This document shows, piece after piece, positions 33,014 through 44,290 of a stretch of DNA of 64,000 nt; position 1 is the first letter of the stretch, and the number at the start of each line of letters is the position of its first letter. The notes beneath the pieces were generated by a model. The model did no database searches, was not told the origin of the DNA, and worked only from the letters and a program-made list of their open reading frames with translations. Source of the DNA: Leguminivora glycinivorella. Its lineage: Eukaryota > Arthropoda > Insecta > Lepidoptera > Tortricidae. Made by a program: the position numbers and the translations under genes. The DNA is taken from assembly GCF_023078275.1 (NCBI RefSeq), contig NC_062982.1, positions 4,662,501-4,726,500 of the forward strand, read 5' to 3'.

Positions 33014-35793
33014 GGCGCCTCAGTTCAAGTGAAGTCAGGTTATTCTACGCAAGTCATATAACAGAGGTGTGACCTGGCAATCAATCTCGTCCCTAGGCCC
33101 TCGATTGCAGTATCTAGTTGACTCATGAGCCGCGTCATAAATGCCTTGACCGATAAAATTTCATAGATAGGCTTGGTGAAAGAAATTAATAATATCAGAA
33201 TTTGTGGTACATTTATTTAAAATGTTTTTATACCTGATTAAGTTTTCTTTCTTTGATTACTTTAAGATTGTCATAAATTGCTATTAGTTTCCAATATTTA
33301 GGTGCATTCCTGTTTTAATTTTTCTCTGTGAATACTCCGAGTACCATTAAGCATTATAACAAACATTGCATATAGCAAAATTGTCCATTTAATTCGCATA
33401 AATTTTACACCTTGAATTTAAATATGAAGACCCAACATTTGTGTTATGTATGATTGAGACGTATAAACAAAACAAAAAAAATAGAGGAATTTAAACCATG
33501 CGAAACAGCTGTTGTGTGTTGATTTCTTTTCGCCTTTTCGAATGTTATAATTATAGAATCATTACAAACTGCGACAGCAAAGAACTTTAATTCACATCGA
33601 GATTTATTTAGTAATAAAACAGCTTCTAACCCATATGTATAAATAGTAAGAGATGTCTATCTATAACTCCTTTTATCAGTAAAACCCTTCGTGACAGAGA
33701 CCATGGACCGACCAGGTAGCATCGATTCAGTCCCAAATTACCCAAACAACAACAAACCAAAAATAAATTGGATAAAATTAATCAGACATCGGTAAGTTAA
33801 GGTCAACCCAAAAGGCGTTGTCGAGACCGTCCACAGTCGGCTATACAGCGGCGTCGTGTCTTGCCTCTAGACGCGTCAAAACTGCCACAATTCACACCAG
33901 TCTTTTCCTAGGATCGGTCTTAGTCGCCTATTAAAGCCAGGTATGTTAGGTATACTGAAACTATCCTGCAACAAAATACCTTTTGTCTGTCCAACCAATA
34001 ACTGCAAGATTTATGTACTTTTTCTTTTCAAGTCTTTTCATAAAATAATTGCAAATTCAAATTTAAAATGCAAAACATGGTATACCTCTTATTTTGTTTT
34101 TACAGTAACCATTGAAACCTGCACGATTAGTAATAATTGTCCTCATCATTATTAATACGCATTCTGCCTGAAATACAACACTTTAGACAAAATATTTATG
34201 TACTTATTTATTTTTGTTCCTAAAATGTGTTTTATAAGGTTTTACTCTTTTATTTCGAAACGAGTATTTATCGCATCTTTCATTTCAGGTCGAGGGGTAC
34301 AACAACGTTATACTGAGTGCATAAATAGGTATAGGTATACAACTGAAACATCGCGTGTTTCTACACTTATTTATTCTAAATGTGTTATTTATTTATATGT
34401 ATATTAAGAGAACCAAACTTTTAGGACTTTAATTATTAAATTGGTAATTCTTTCGTGATAACATAAACAATCGAAAATCGAGCTGCAACATTAACTTTCA
34501 AACCAGGTAATGTGGAACCAAGTAAACCGTCCGAACACTTGTTCTTTTTTTTTTTTTCTTGTTTTATCTATTGTGATAAACAATGCATGGTTATAACTAA
34601 TAATATTCTACCTGCTTTTTAAAATGCTTCGTTCCATTAACTAGTATCGATAAATATCGGTAACTGACGATTGAAACAATATCGTGTATCTCAAACAAAA
34701 TCTTCACGACAAACATACATACTACATATTTTATATTTGAAATAACTTCATATCTATAACTCTACGCAAAATACATTTATACATAGTATATTTTACATTG
34801 TTGGAATAATTTATAGGTAAGCTGCAAATGAAATTATAATCCACCTCAATGTCATCAAATCTAGATTCGTAAACGGAAAATGTTTATATAGTACCTACTG
34901 CCATTTGATTGGTCATCATCTCTTAGTTTCTCCAAACTTTAATAAAAGCATTAACATTTGAACGTTACTATTTACGACATCTATATATGTAGGTACTAGA
35001 AATATACCTTGGTAATTACCTATGTATCATCACAAATCACCGATTTGACATTCTCTTTATTGTCACAAGCCTCCATAATATCATCAAATTTTCCTTTAAC
35101 TGAACTACGAGTAGATAGGTTTATCTGCTAATGTAGCTTGTTCGAATTCACTAACTGCAAACCATAACCTGCTATATAATCTCGAACTGCCCAGGTAACA
35201 CTATCCCGATTATTGACCGTCATTTACATTTTGTACAACATGGTTCTAAAACTGATACTACAACACTGATTTTAAGTTACATAAATCGCGGGAACAATAC
35301 GTTTATGTTACAACGGACTATTGCTATTTAAATATCAGCACAAAACACGCCATTGCACACAAAACACACGCCAATAAAATTCAATAGAATAAAAGTAGGT
35401 ACACTGTCTTGGAATTTCTGATAATAGTTAAAATATTACAGCAAACTGCATACACAAATATTGTTAACAATGCAAATTATTATAGCACTTTATAGAGCAC
35501 CCTAACACCCCTCTCAGACTCTTCATAGGTAATCGAAGTGATCGTCATATTAAGTTTATAAAATTTAAGGTTTCCTACGTTGTGTTTAATTTTTAAAAGT
35601 TAGAAGTTCTTTTTCTAGTTGTGTCTTTTTGTAAATTATTTTAGACACAAGCACTAGATCCTGCGTCACGAGCGCCACGTGTAATGTGTTGGGGGACCTA
35701 AAATACCATGCTGAAGGCTTTAGAGAATTAAATAAATTAGATTGATTAGGATGTAGATGAATCTAAGGAGTCTGAGCTACTATATGGGGTAGT

Positions 35794-37508
35794 TGTAAGG
35801 AAAGGCACATGGCGATTTATAAAATTGAAATATATTATCGCAAATTTATTAAGGTATGGGGCGTTCCTATCAAAGAAATCTATAAGGCATTCGTTATATA
35901 AAATTGAATCAAATATCTATGAATGCAAGCTTGAATACACTACAGAAATACGTACTTGAGGAAAACAGTTTAGGCCTTTATCACTTGAAATATTTATATA
36001 AATTATAAGACAAAAGTGTATACAATACAAGTCAAGCCCATACCTTTGCGGGGACAATATATTAAATCAATGGCTCATGAAGTAAGGGAAAACCCGCTAA
36101 AACCCTTACTTCGCCTTATTAATGTAACGTCTACATACAATGTCTACATAACATCTATATGCTCTATTTAATACAACAATACAATAATTCGTCAGGAATT
36201 GTAATAACAGAATTTCCAAGACAGTTTACTCTAAACACAGTTTGAGTTAAAATAAATGCACATGATGTTTAATCTGTAGGATATAACAAACAATATAATA
36301 TCGGTCGTCTCGTTTCAAACCTTTACGAAATGTATTTAGGTACATTAGATATCTCAGGAACTCGAATCCTGGTTTCAACAAATATTATAAGGAATATATT
36401 TAACATAGTGGCGAGGCTCGAACTCGCACTATATTCATCAATAAAATGTCATACAAGATATGTTACACAACGCTGAAAGAAACTGAAGAAACATTATACA
36501 GTTCCTTTAAAATACTAATTAACCGTCACAAGGTGATAGAACCTGTCTCAACAATAAATCCAGATTATAAAGCAAGAATTGAACTTGCCTTGCACTTGAC
36601 AAAGATAATTAAATATTTATGTTGTGTTACTTAAAATACAACTTGAGACACTGTTTTGATAAAAGAGGTACTTAGCTCGTTTATCGCCGAATCCGGAACC
36701 ACTGGCTTTATTCTCTACTATTACTACTCAATTAGTCTTTAACAATTAATACAATTATATATGATCAGGGAACAAATTTTAACAAAGCTGGGAAGACTGG
36801 GGTCTCCCTTCGAGTCTAAAATCAGAGTGTCCTCAACTCTCATCCCTCGTGTTGACTGAAATCCCTACTAAACCAACTTACTTCTAGTTACGATAATATC
36901 AACTTTAATAGCAATAATATAAGGTTTTCGTCGCTACAATTATCCGATTGCGTACACGTTTCTTCTATGGAATCTTATCCCTTCCAAGGCTCTGATTTGT
37001 GCGCTGTCTCGCTCTCTCTTACTGCAGCGGTGCACGTTGTCTCGTTCGGCGTGGTCAGGGGCTTGAGGGACCCCCCGCTGTTACTTTTGCAACGAAGGGT
37101 ACGGTCATGGCCAAATGCCTCGACACACGGGCTCCAGATGTCCTGGAAACAGTTTACCAAGGAGAGTAGACTTTGTATGGAATAATATACCATATTAGAG
37201 TATAATTACGTTATAGGTTTGGCGTACGGTGTGCATTGTGCGATAGCGGTTTTTCTGCTGTTCCAGTAAACTCATAAATAAATCTTATAATGGGTTTTGT
37301 TTTTAAATTTCTATAGAATATCTTTTAACTAAAATATTGAGTAATCCGAGAATGGGAAACTGCCTGCTTTCTATTTTTATTGCCGCCCTTTTTTTTTCGG
37401 CTAGCCATTTTAAATTTATTACTTTAACCGATGGCAGTTTTAATCACCTATTTATAACTACTTAGTAAAGCACGTATTCACGTATGTGGAATACGGGTTG
37501 CCATCTCA
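35794..37508. repeat. 1.71-kb direct repeat, copy 2 (LTR-like)
   Basis: Second copy of 29662-31375, same orientation, longer by one base. It is preceded by GGGGTAGT and followed by AACCACCAGTC. The flank does not continue the LINE sequence that borders copy 1 on the left. A simple insertion of a 7.8-kb element into that LINE is therefore not demonstrated. Confidence 0.75.
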
Positions 37509-37624
37509 AACCACCAGTCAGGTACAATTTTTCAATTTGAGACGGCCCTGTCGACCACCGTTCCTTTATCTGAGATTTATAACGCAACGAAACTTAATAT
37601 AAAAGAAGTACACACATAGTTGCT

Positions 37625-37688
37625 AAAGCGAACCCTAGGTTCCCATGAGCCGTGGCAAATGTCGGGATAACGCAAAGAGGATGATGAA
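37625..37688 (+). mobile_element. SINE-like repeat, 3' fragment (copy 2)
   Basis: CCCATGAGCCGTGGCAAATG and GGGATAACGCAAAGAGGATG match the element at 17007-17160. Confidence 0.55.
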
Positions 37689-38184
37689 AAAGTACGCACA
37701 TATAACTGAAAGTCACCTAAATTATTCAACCGGACAACAAACAAATTCATACGGCAAACAAACCGGACAGAGTCAATATTGAAACTCTAATTCTAATAAC
37801 ACAAGTTAAATAAGTGTCAATATTTACGAAGCGTCTAAAATAAATTCTGATCGACTTTAAAAATACGAACATCCTCAAAAATTCAATTAAGACAGTCATC
37901 AGGCAGGGAACAGGGTTTTCGTCTTCATTGTGTTTACAGAGCATTCGCCTCACACAAATTAAAAGTGGGAGTTTTTACTAAATAAACTAAAACAAAGATA
38001 TGGGATATATGTCACATCCCTTCTCAAGATCACATCATCATCGTCGTCCAAACCGTATCCGGCTATTATGGCAACTCCTTGTTAGTCCATATGGTCTGAA
38101 TTTTGGTTTTGGTGGGCTCTTAAATGACTCGCAAAACGCCATTCCCGGAAGACCAAAGCCGTCCTATACTTACACATATATATT

Positions 38185-38300
38185 GTTAACTGGAAGAAAT
38201 CCCTCAAAGGGATAAGTTCGCCTTTGTACTGTTCTTTACTGTAATTACTGTGTTTTTTGTTATTAATTGTACAATAAAGAGTTTACTACTACTACTACTA
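38185..38300 (+). mobile_element. Jockey-type LINE 3' tail (+) with (CTA)n
   Basis: GGAAGAAATCCCTCAAAGGG, ATAAGTTCGCCTTTGTAC and GTACAATAAAGAGTTTAC are followed by (TAC)n. This is the tail of a LINE whose body is absent. AATAAA is present. Related pieces lie at 13932-14035 and 29575-29655 on the minus strand. Confidence 0.6.
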
Positions 38301-38384
38301 TATTGCCAGCTATATTGAGCTCCGTGTAATCATGACCAGAAAGCCAGCGTGTCCTACTGCACAAATGAATTGGCCAACAGGCTC

Positions 38385-39045
38385 ATCATCATCATCATCA
38401 TCGGCCTCCAAGTCTCTAACAGACTATTCAAGCAGTGTTAGGTAGGGCAACAACGTTTTTCGTGGCTGTGTAAGCCAATGCAAACACGACCACAACTCTG
38501 GCAGGTGTAATAACCCGTGGCGAAGAGGTATCTGACAACGCTTACTTGCGAGTGACGCAAACCAAGCATTGTCGTGGATTGTACGTCCATCAAACACCAA
38601 CATCCTTCATCGTATCGTTAAGACTGCGCCACTTGTCTCTATCTTCGGCAAGCTCTTCCCATTTGTGGACCGGGATGTTGAAGGCGTGCAAACTCGTAGC
38701 ATTGGCCGGCCGAATGGCATCAGCTATGGCACCAAGCAAGACACGCGCGGCAAACGAGAGGGTTGCATGCGATGCACATGCCCCAGCCAGCAAATGCTTT
38801 AGCAGCGCAAAGAAGCTGCAATTCAAGCACCCTCTCGTTCGTTACTCTGTCCTTCCAGTGTATGCCCAAAATGTTCCGGATGCAGCGCATGTGGAAAGCG
38901 TTAAGACGACGTTCGTGCTTGGAATACGATGTCCAGGTCTCAGCCCCGTACAAGACTATGCTCAGGATGCACGTCTGATAAACGACCATCTTGGTTTTCC
39001 TGGTAAGGTGTTTATTTTGCCACACACAGGCTAAGATAGTCAAAA
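38385..39045 (-). pseudogene. RTE-type LINE relic, frameshifted, with (GAT)n tail
   Basis: On the minus strand 39043-38860 reads HLTRKTKMVVYQTCILSIV, LYGAETWTSYSKHERRL, NAFHMRCIRNILGIHWKD and RVTNERVLE. This is the RTE C-terminal region (LYGxETW, FHMRCxRxIxGIxWxDxxxNxxVL). Frames then shift, and homology resumes as FNIPVHKWEELAEDRDKWR near 38690-38620. The minus-strand end is a (GAT)n run at about 38387-38402. Non-functional. Confidence 0.75.
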
Positions 39046-39339
39046 ACCAACTGTTGGGTAAGAGAATAACTTAAGACGAGTCAGGCAAAGCGTCTAACAA
39101 ATTCTTTGAAACATACGGGTATTATAGACCAAGTAACCAACAAACCACGGATATGTGAATACCTGCTTACCTGAACCTGAGTCCTGACCAAATGAGCCCC
39201 AACTAATTTATACAAACCTTCCAAATGATACAATATCAGCATCAAACTAAGTTGGCAGCGATTCCGGCAGCCTCGTCCGTCAAACTCCGATGAAATCATG
39301 TCATTTTTGCACAGGTGGTATCAAAATTATTACCAACTA

Positions 39340-39567
39340 GCTTTTTCCAGCAGCTTCGCTCGCGTTAAATTCGAAAATTGTGGAATGCTCCATACAAACT
39401 TGCAACCCTCATTTTAGGAAAGTGGGGAATTATAAAAAGACAAAAAGTAGCCTATGTCACTCTCCATCTCTTCAACTATCTCCACTTAAAACATCGCGCC
39501 AATACGTCGCTTGTCGCTTTGTTTTACCGTGAAAGACCGACAAACAATTTATAATATTAGTATGGAT
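39340..39567 (+). mobile_element. SINE/LINE-tail-like dispersed repeat (copy 2)
   Basis: Second copy of 2895-3155, sharing TTCGCTCGCGTTAAATTCG, GGAATGCTCCATACAAACTT, CACTCTCCATCTCTTCAAC, CTATCTCCACTTAAAA and ATTAGTATGGAT. Confidence 0.5.
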
Positions 39568-40010
39568 TTAAGCTTGATCTTATAGTATTGGTTTAATTGA
39601 AGCGAACGCATACACTTGGTAAGCTTAGGAATAGCGACATAGCGCTTAAATGAAAGACAAATAAGCGCCGTCGGATTTTTCAGCGGCCATGGCTGGATAA
39701 TGGCGGCGTGTAATAATTAAAACCAGAGACACAATGGAGGGAGTTTACTTTGTTAATGAAGCTCGGCATCGAGCGCGCTATCTGGAACATTTACCCTGTT
39801 CGGTACTCATCTTAGCACATCTCGAATCGAATCATCTCTTTTCTTTCATTTGTGTCTTTTCTTTTCATAATTTAAAAAGTAACAGATTGACTTTTAGGGC
39901 CAGTTGCATCAATTAGAATCCTGAGATTCCTTTTTCCTGAAGTGCAAATATTAAATGAGGATTCTATTAGCATAACCTAACCTAACCACAAAATTAAAAT
40001 TTTGAAAAAA

Positions 40011-40201
40011 CCCCCGACCGCGACCTAGTGGACCGATTTTCATGAAACATGGCTAAGAACACTCCCGACTAACTCAGCTTTCAGACAAAAAAAACTAAAT
40101 CAAAATCGGTTCATCCGTTCGAGAGCTACGATGCCACAGACAGACACACACACAGACAGACACGTCAAACTTATAACACCCCTTCGCTTTTGCGTCGGGG
40201 G
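40011..40201. mobile_element. Dispersed repeat with inverted CCCCCGAC/GTCGGGGG termini (copy 2)
   Basis: Begins CCCCCGACCGCGAC and ends TGCGTCGGGGG. Inside are ACTCAGCTTTC, GGTTCATCCGTTCG, a CAGA/CACA microsatellite and CGTCAAACTTATAAC, as in 1856-2016. The inverted ends and 191-bp size suggest a MITE-like element. No target duplication was confirmed. Confidence 0.6.
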
Positions 40202-40315
40202 TTAAAAAACAAGTCTGAAGAAGTTATAGTAAGTAACAAGAGCCGTGTTTCGATTGTTTCGAACAACGACCTCCAGTACGAAAACCAGACACGCGTCTAC
40301 CTCTTGGCAACCAGG

Positions 40316-40437
40316 CTAGGTGCCTCGGCGCGTCACAATCGCTTACGCTTCGTAAGCTAGCTCTTCTTCTCGCTCTTCTGTAGTAACGCGACCCGCGCGA
40401 CAGAGCCAGACTGCGTTTCAATTGTCACTTCGGCTAG
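40316..40437. mobile_element. Diverged relative of the MITE at 3961-4102
   Basis: In reverse orientation it shares CACAATCGCTTACG, CGCGCGACAGAGCCAG and the TTCGGCTA end, with many substitutions elsewhere. Confidence 0.4.
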
Positions 40438-41749
40438 GCCGGCAGCGCTTCAGATGTATCCCTATAAATCGTATAATTCATGAAGGCAGGCATCTTGACT
40501 CGTAAAGTCTATTAATCAAGGTTAGATTTCACAAATCTGCGCGTCATCGTGAAAGACACAAACTACACGTGGCAATTGGCATTGAAATAAGTTTTAATAA
40601 TTTCGCGAGATATAAATATGAATTTAAATTCCATAGCACAAGGATTTGTTGTAGTACAGGTTGTATATTATCTAGACTTGACATTGAAATAATTTTAGAA
40701 TGGTAGTTCAAGGTCTTTGTTAATTATGCTGGTATTTTTACACATTAAAATATTTTAGGTACTCGAAATTTGCTAAAATGTAATTTTATACTGCTTAACC
40801 CCTCAGTACAGTACATCTAAGTATATGAAGTAAGAATATGTCATATATCTATCGAACATTAAGAAAATCAACCCTTAAATATGGTTGTGGTGACTTTATT
40901 CGGTTTTGTTTTTTTTTGCGTAAATCGGAACTTTTGTACAATCGGCGGCATATGTATCCGAGAAGTTTAAGCACGGAGTTTATTTATAGATTGTTGACAA
41001 GAGCCTTACAAACTCCCAAGAGTAGATAATAATCAGACTTTTGACTTAATAAGTCCCGTCAGCCAGATTTTATTTGCATAATTCATTCCCCCGCGATCTT
41101 CGATTGCTTCCAAGTCATCCACTGACGTAAATGGCTCGACTTCCAAAATTATTTCCGACCACTTCACTTGCGTCACCGGGAAAACAACGAGACATGATAA
41201 ATTACAAAAAAATTATAACGTCTTCTCAAACATAATATCATCATAATCATCTAAAAGTATCCAGTATTCGATTAAGAGCATATTAATCAGAAAGCCATAA
41301 CAATTTTACGACCAAAAAACTAAACTTAAAACGAAGCCATATATCCAGATTATTTAAATGGCTAATCCGCAGGCTGCAGCGAAATAACTAAGTTAGCATC
41401 AACCGAGCTCCATAAACCATAAACCACTGCTTGCCACAATTTATGTCCGTGAGAAACTTAAATTTCAATGAAGATAATTCAGGAATTTCTAGATCCAAAG
41501 GATAATTGCGCCAGCACTAATATTTACGTCAAAATGTAACTATTAAAAAGTTCGTTAGCAGAATTCCTATGCAACTGACAGTGACCCACTTTCGCGTAAA
41601 TTCCTGTTAAACCGCTCCACTAATCCGTTTGTATTCCGTTCCGCAAACAGAATGATGACATGTGCTCCGGTTATCCTGGCAAAAACCATGACCTTTGCCA
41701 CTAGTGCTTAGTCCACTAATGCCAGTTAGAGGCCTCGAAATTCGAGTTT
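40438..41749. other. AT-rich DNA, nothing recognised
   Basis: No supported feature. Confidence 0.4.
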
Positions 41750-42023
41750 GGCCGTCGCGTGCCGCCGGCTTCCACATCCACAGTTAGTTGCGTGCCGGCT
41801 GCCGACGCGGGCGTTTGTCTGCGGACCTTCAGACAGCTCCTACAGCGTTACCGTCGGAAAACTTGCGACCGCTTTTTTCAAATAAGTTACAAAGTGTTTT
41901 TTTTTTCTTATAAAAATTGGGTGTTGACGTATGATGTAGTATTTATTGATGTGATGGCAATTGTTTTGGCGGGAAAGTGAAACTTAGTTGCATCGTTTCA
42001 CCAATGGCGACGTCGTCGCTAAG
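41750..42023 (+). other. Candidate 5' exon ending at a splice donor
   Basis: A GC-rich patch (41750-41870) is followed by a T-rich stretch and then CACCAATGGCGACGTC. The ATG at 42004 opens a short MATSSL frame that ends in CTAAG before GTAAAT, a near-consensus donor at 42023/42024. CACAGTTAG near 41780 is a weak initiator match. This could be a leader exon of a + strand gene, possibly the receptor at 51.7 kb. Joined to the acceptor at 51558/51559 the short frame would stop quickly, so it would act as an upstream ORF. No transcript evidence; low confidence. Confidence 0.25.
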
Positions 42024-43938
42024 GTAAATATTGACACGAGGAAATCACGATGCGGACTACCGGACAATGCCCACTACACTATTATTTGCGGAGATGTCGA
42101 GAGCGTCCATGCACGATCACCACCACACACAGGCTCAAAGGACTCCAATTAAACTCGGACACTGTGCGAACATAAAACGATACGAAAACATGCACGGTTA
42201 GCGTAAATTGAAACACATTAAATTCCACACCCTCGCTTAACGAGCGGTAGTTAGCTCATTCGTCGTTTGCCGTTTGTCAAATGATGCGAACCGGCAAAAG
42301 GGGTCGATTCCGATTAAGTGAAGTGCGAATTAAAACTAAGTAGGCATCGAGTCAGCTGTGTGGGTTCACGGTGAGCCCGCCAGCCGAACTTACGTAAGCC
42401 TTCGGCCAAGTCTCCACCCCCACTTATGTAACTGCCCGCTACGAGGGGAATTTCATCAGAGGGATTCAATTATAGCGAATATTAGATTTCATAACCCATA
42501 AAAAATCTATCAGTATTAGTGAACGTTAAAAGCCGATTCGTAAGCTCACCAACCGCCAATATATATGTATATTCATTAAATATATAGGTATACGACTACT
42601 TTCGCGCGCCTACATACCTTTTACTTCATATTTGTTTAGTCCAAAGGCTTCATGTTTTGACAAAGCACAAGAAAATTGAATACGGGAATCGAAATTCTTA
42701 CGATATACAAAAGCGGTGGCTGCCAAAGCCCAAAGGAAATATTTTTCTGAAGAATACTCATATATTTTGTTAAGATGTTCAACATAAATGTTAATTAAAA
42801 TTGAGGCGCTCGGGCAATTATATTGAACAATTCGATTTCGTGGGATACTGGTAACGAAGAATGGATTATCCAGGGAACAAAACCAATCAAAAACTTTCTC
42901 CAGTGTAATAAGTCTTGACTGAGAACTGATTTATTTCAACCCCGTCTGAAACAACAATCTTAAGGGAACTAACTCATCTTTAGTTACTCCTAATTCAACA
43001 GATTATATTGAAGTTAAGTCTTAATACTCTTAATAGGTATCTAAAGAACTTTGCTTAGCTAATTAAGTTGAAAGGTCTTTAGCGAATAATTTTCAACTTC
43101 CGTTGTTTCTGCAAATAGTCTTCTTTTTTCCTTAAGATAATCCTACAAGGCCTCTCTGTAGAATCTTTGATAAAATCTGAACAGACTTCTTCATACAGAA
43201 AGGTCTGAATCTCTGAATTGAAGAAACGCTTTTTAGCGCCTTTCTTTATACTAATCTAACGAAAATTTGCATCCGATTACGTTCCTTTACAATCCTAATC
43301 ATTTGGGTGCTTTGATAATGACAAGGTAATTATTACTTCCTTCAAATCTATATAAACGTGTTGCACCCTTCCTCGTGGTGGATAGTTACTATGGTCTTAT
43401 TAAGTTTGGTATTACTTCAATCTAGTGGATGACAACTTGACAAGGAATCGGGCGCGGCGCTAGGCTATTTCGGTTTACCAATCCCATTAAAACGAATTGC
43501 CTTAAATCGATATCACCCTAGAGAGCAATTCGTAAAATTGCTAGCACAAGTTTCTAATTTACTATCCAATTTCACTACTGACTATATGAATATTTTACTC
43601 TTACTGATGGATGAGTCAGAAGAGCAACTGTTTAAAGTCCCTTTAGCCGTCACAAAGAGCAACAGCGGTAATAAATATAATTACATCTCTGTAGGAATCG
43701 GTATTTATTGGCGGGTCAGTAAATCCGTTACGGCGCAGAAGCGTTTTACGTGCCGTAAACCACGATCGTGCCAATTTAACCCAGACATAAAGAAGTTTGT
43801 AGGGAGTTTTAAATTAAGCCCCTTTAACGGTTCAATTAGAACTGCTCATACAAGATGTCAATTAAAACAACAGGAGATAAATATACATGCATATCCGGAA
43901 ATGTAGAAAGATAACATTAGAAAACCGAGAGAAACATG
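42024..43938. other. AT-rich DNA, nothing recognised
   Basis: The 122-codon frame at 43538-43906 begins on a non-ATG codon, has no domain and lacks exon context. I do not call it. Confidence 0.4.
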
Positions 43939-43939
43939 T

Positions 43940-44290
43940 ATTAAAGAAAGAAAGAAAGAAAAAAAAAGACATTTATTCAGTACAGCACACATACACAGGA
44001 CAAAATGGTGAAATTAAAAAAGAAAGAAACAGATAGTAAAAACAAATACACAAAAACATTCGAAGAAAAATTATATACACACAAAACAGAAAATTACACT
44101 TGTGTGTCCAGCAATGTGTGCAGTAGGGAAAAGGCTTTGACTCAGCATGTTACGTGGAGGGAGAACAGTAGTCGGTGTGGGAGGTAGTGTAAAGGGAGCG
44201 GATAGTTTAATATGCACTGAATTCCCAGTCTGTCGTAAATTGATCCTATCTAATACAGCAGACAGTCATGTAGGTGTCTCTACGTCGTGC
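43940..44290 (-). mobile_element. Probable LINE 3' end (-) with (TTTC)n tail
   Basis: On the minus strand it ends CTGAATAAATGTC followed by a T/C-rich run (TTTC)n, the form of a CR1-type 3' terminus. No coding remnant was identified upstream, so the call rests on the tail only. Confidence 0.4.

Larger units (their letters stand above)
31376..35793. other. Noncoding interior between the two direct repeats
   Basis: 4.4 kb with no retroviral Gag, Pol or protease motif in any frame that I can find. The longest frame (31353-31709) starts on GTG inside the repeat and has no family signature. If the flanking repeats are LTRs, this would be a large non-autonomous derivative (LARD-like). A GC-richer block at 32683-33150 starts with TATAAAA and contains several stem-loops. 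The right edge reads TATATGGGG just before the second repeat, which could be a minimal polypurine tract. Confidence 0.5.

Noticed and set aside
30313..37193. Identical 62- and 72-codon frames at 30.3/36.4 kb and 30.8/37.0 kb
   Set aside because: Their identity follows from duplication of the DNA; the peptides have no recognisable features.
39966..39980. AACCTAACCTAACC, resembling the insect telomere repeat (TTAGG)n
   Set aside because: Only two and a half units; too short to be an interstitial telomere tract.
43538..43906. 122-codon + frame
   Set aside because: Non-ATG start and no recognised domain or splice sites.
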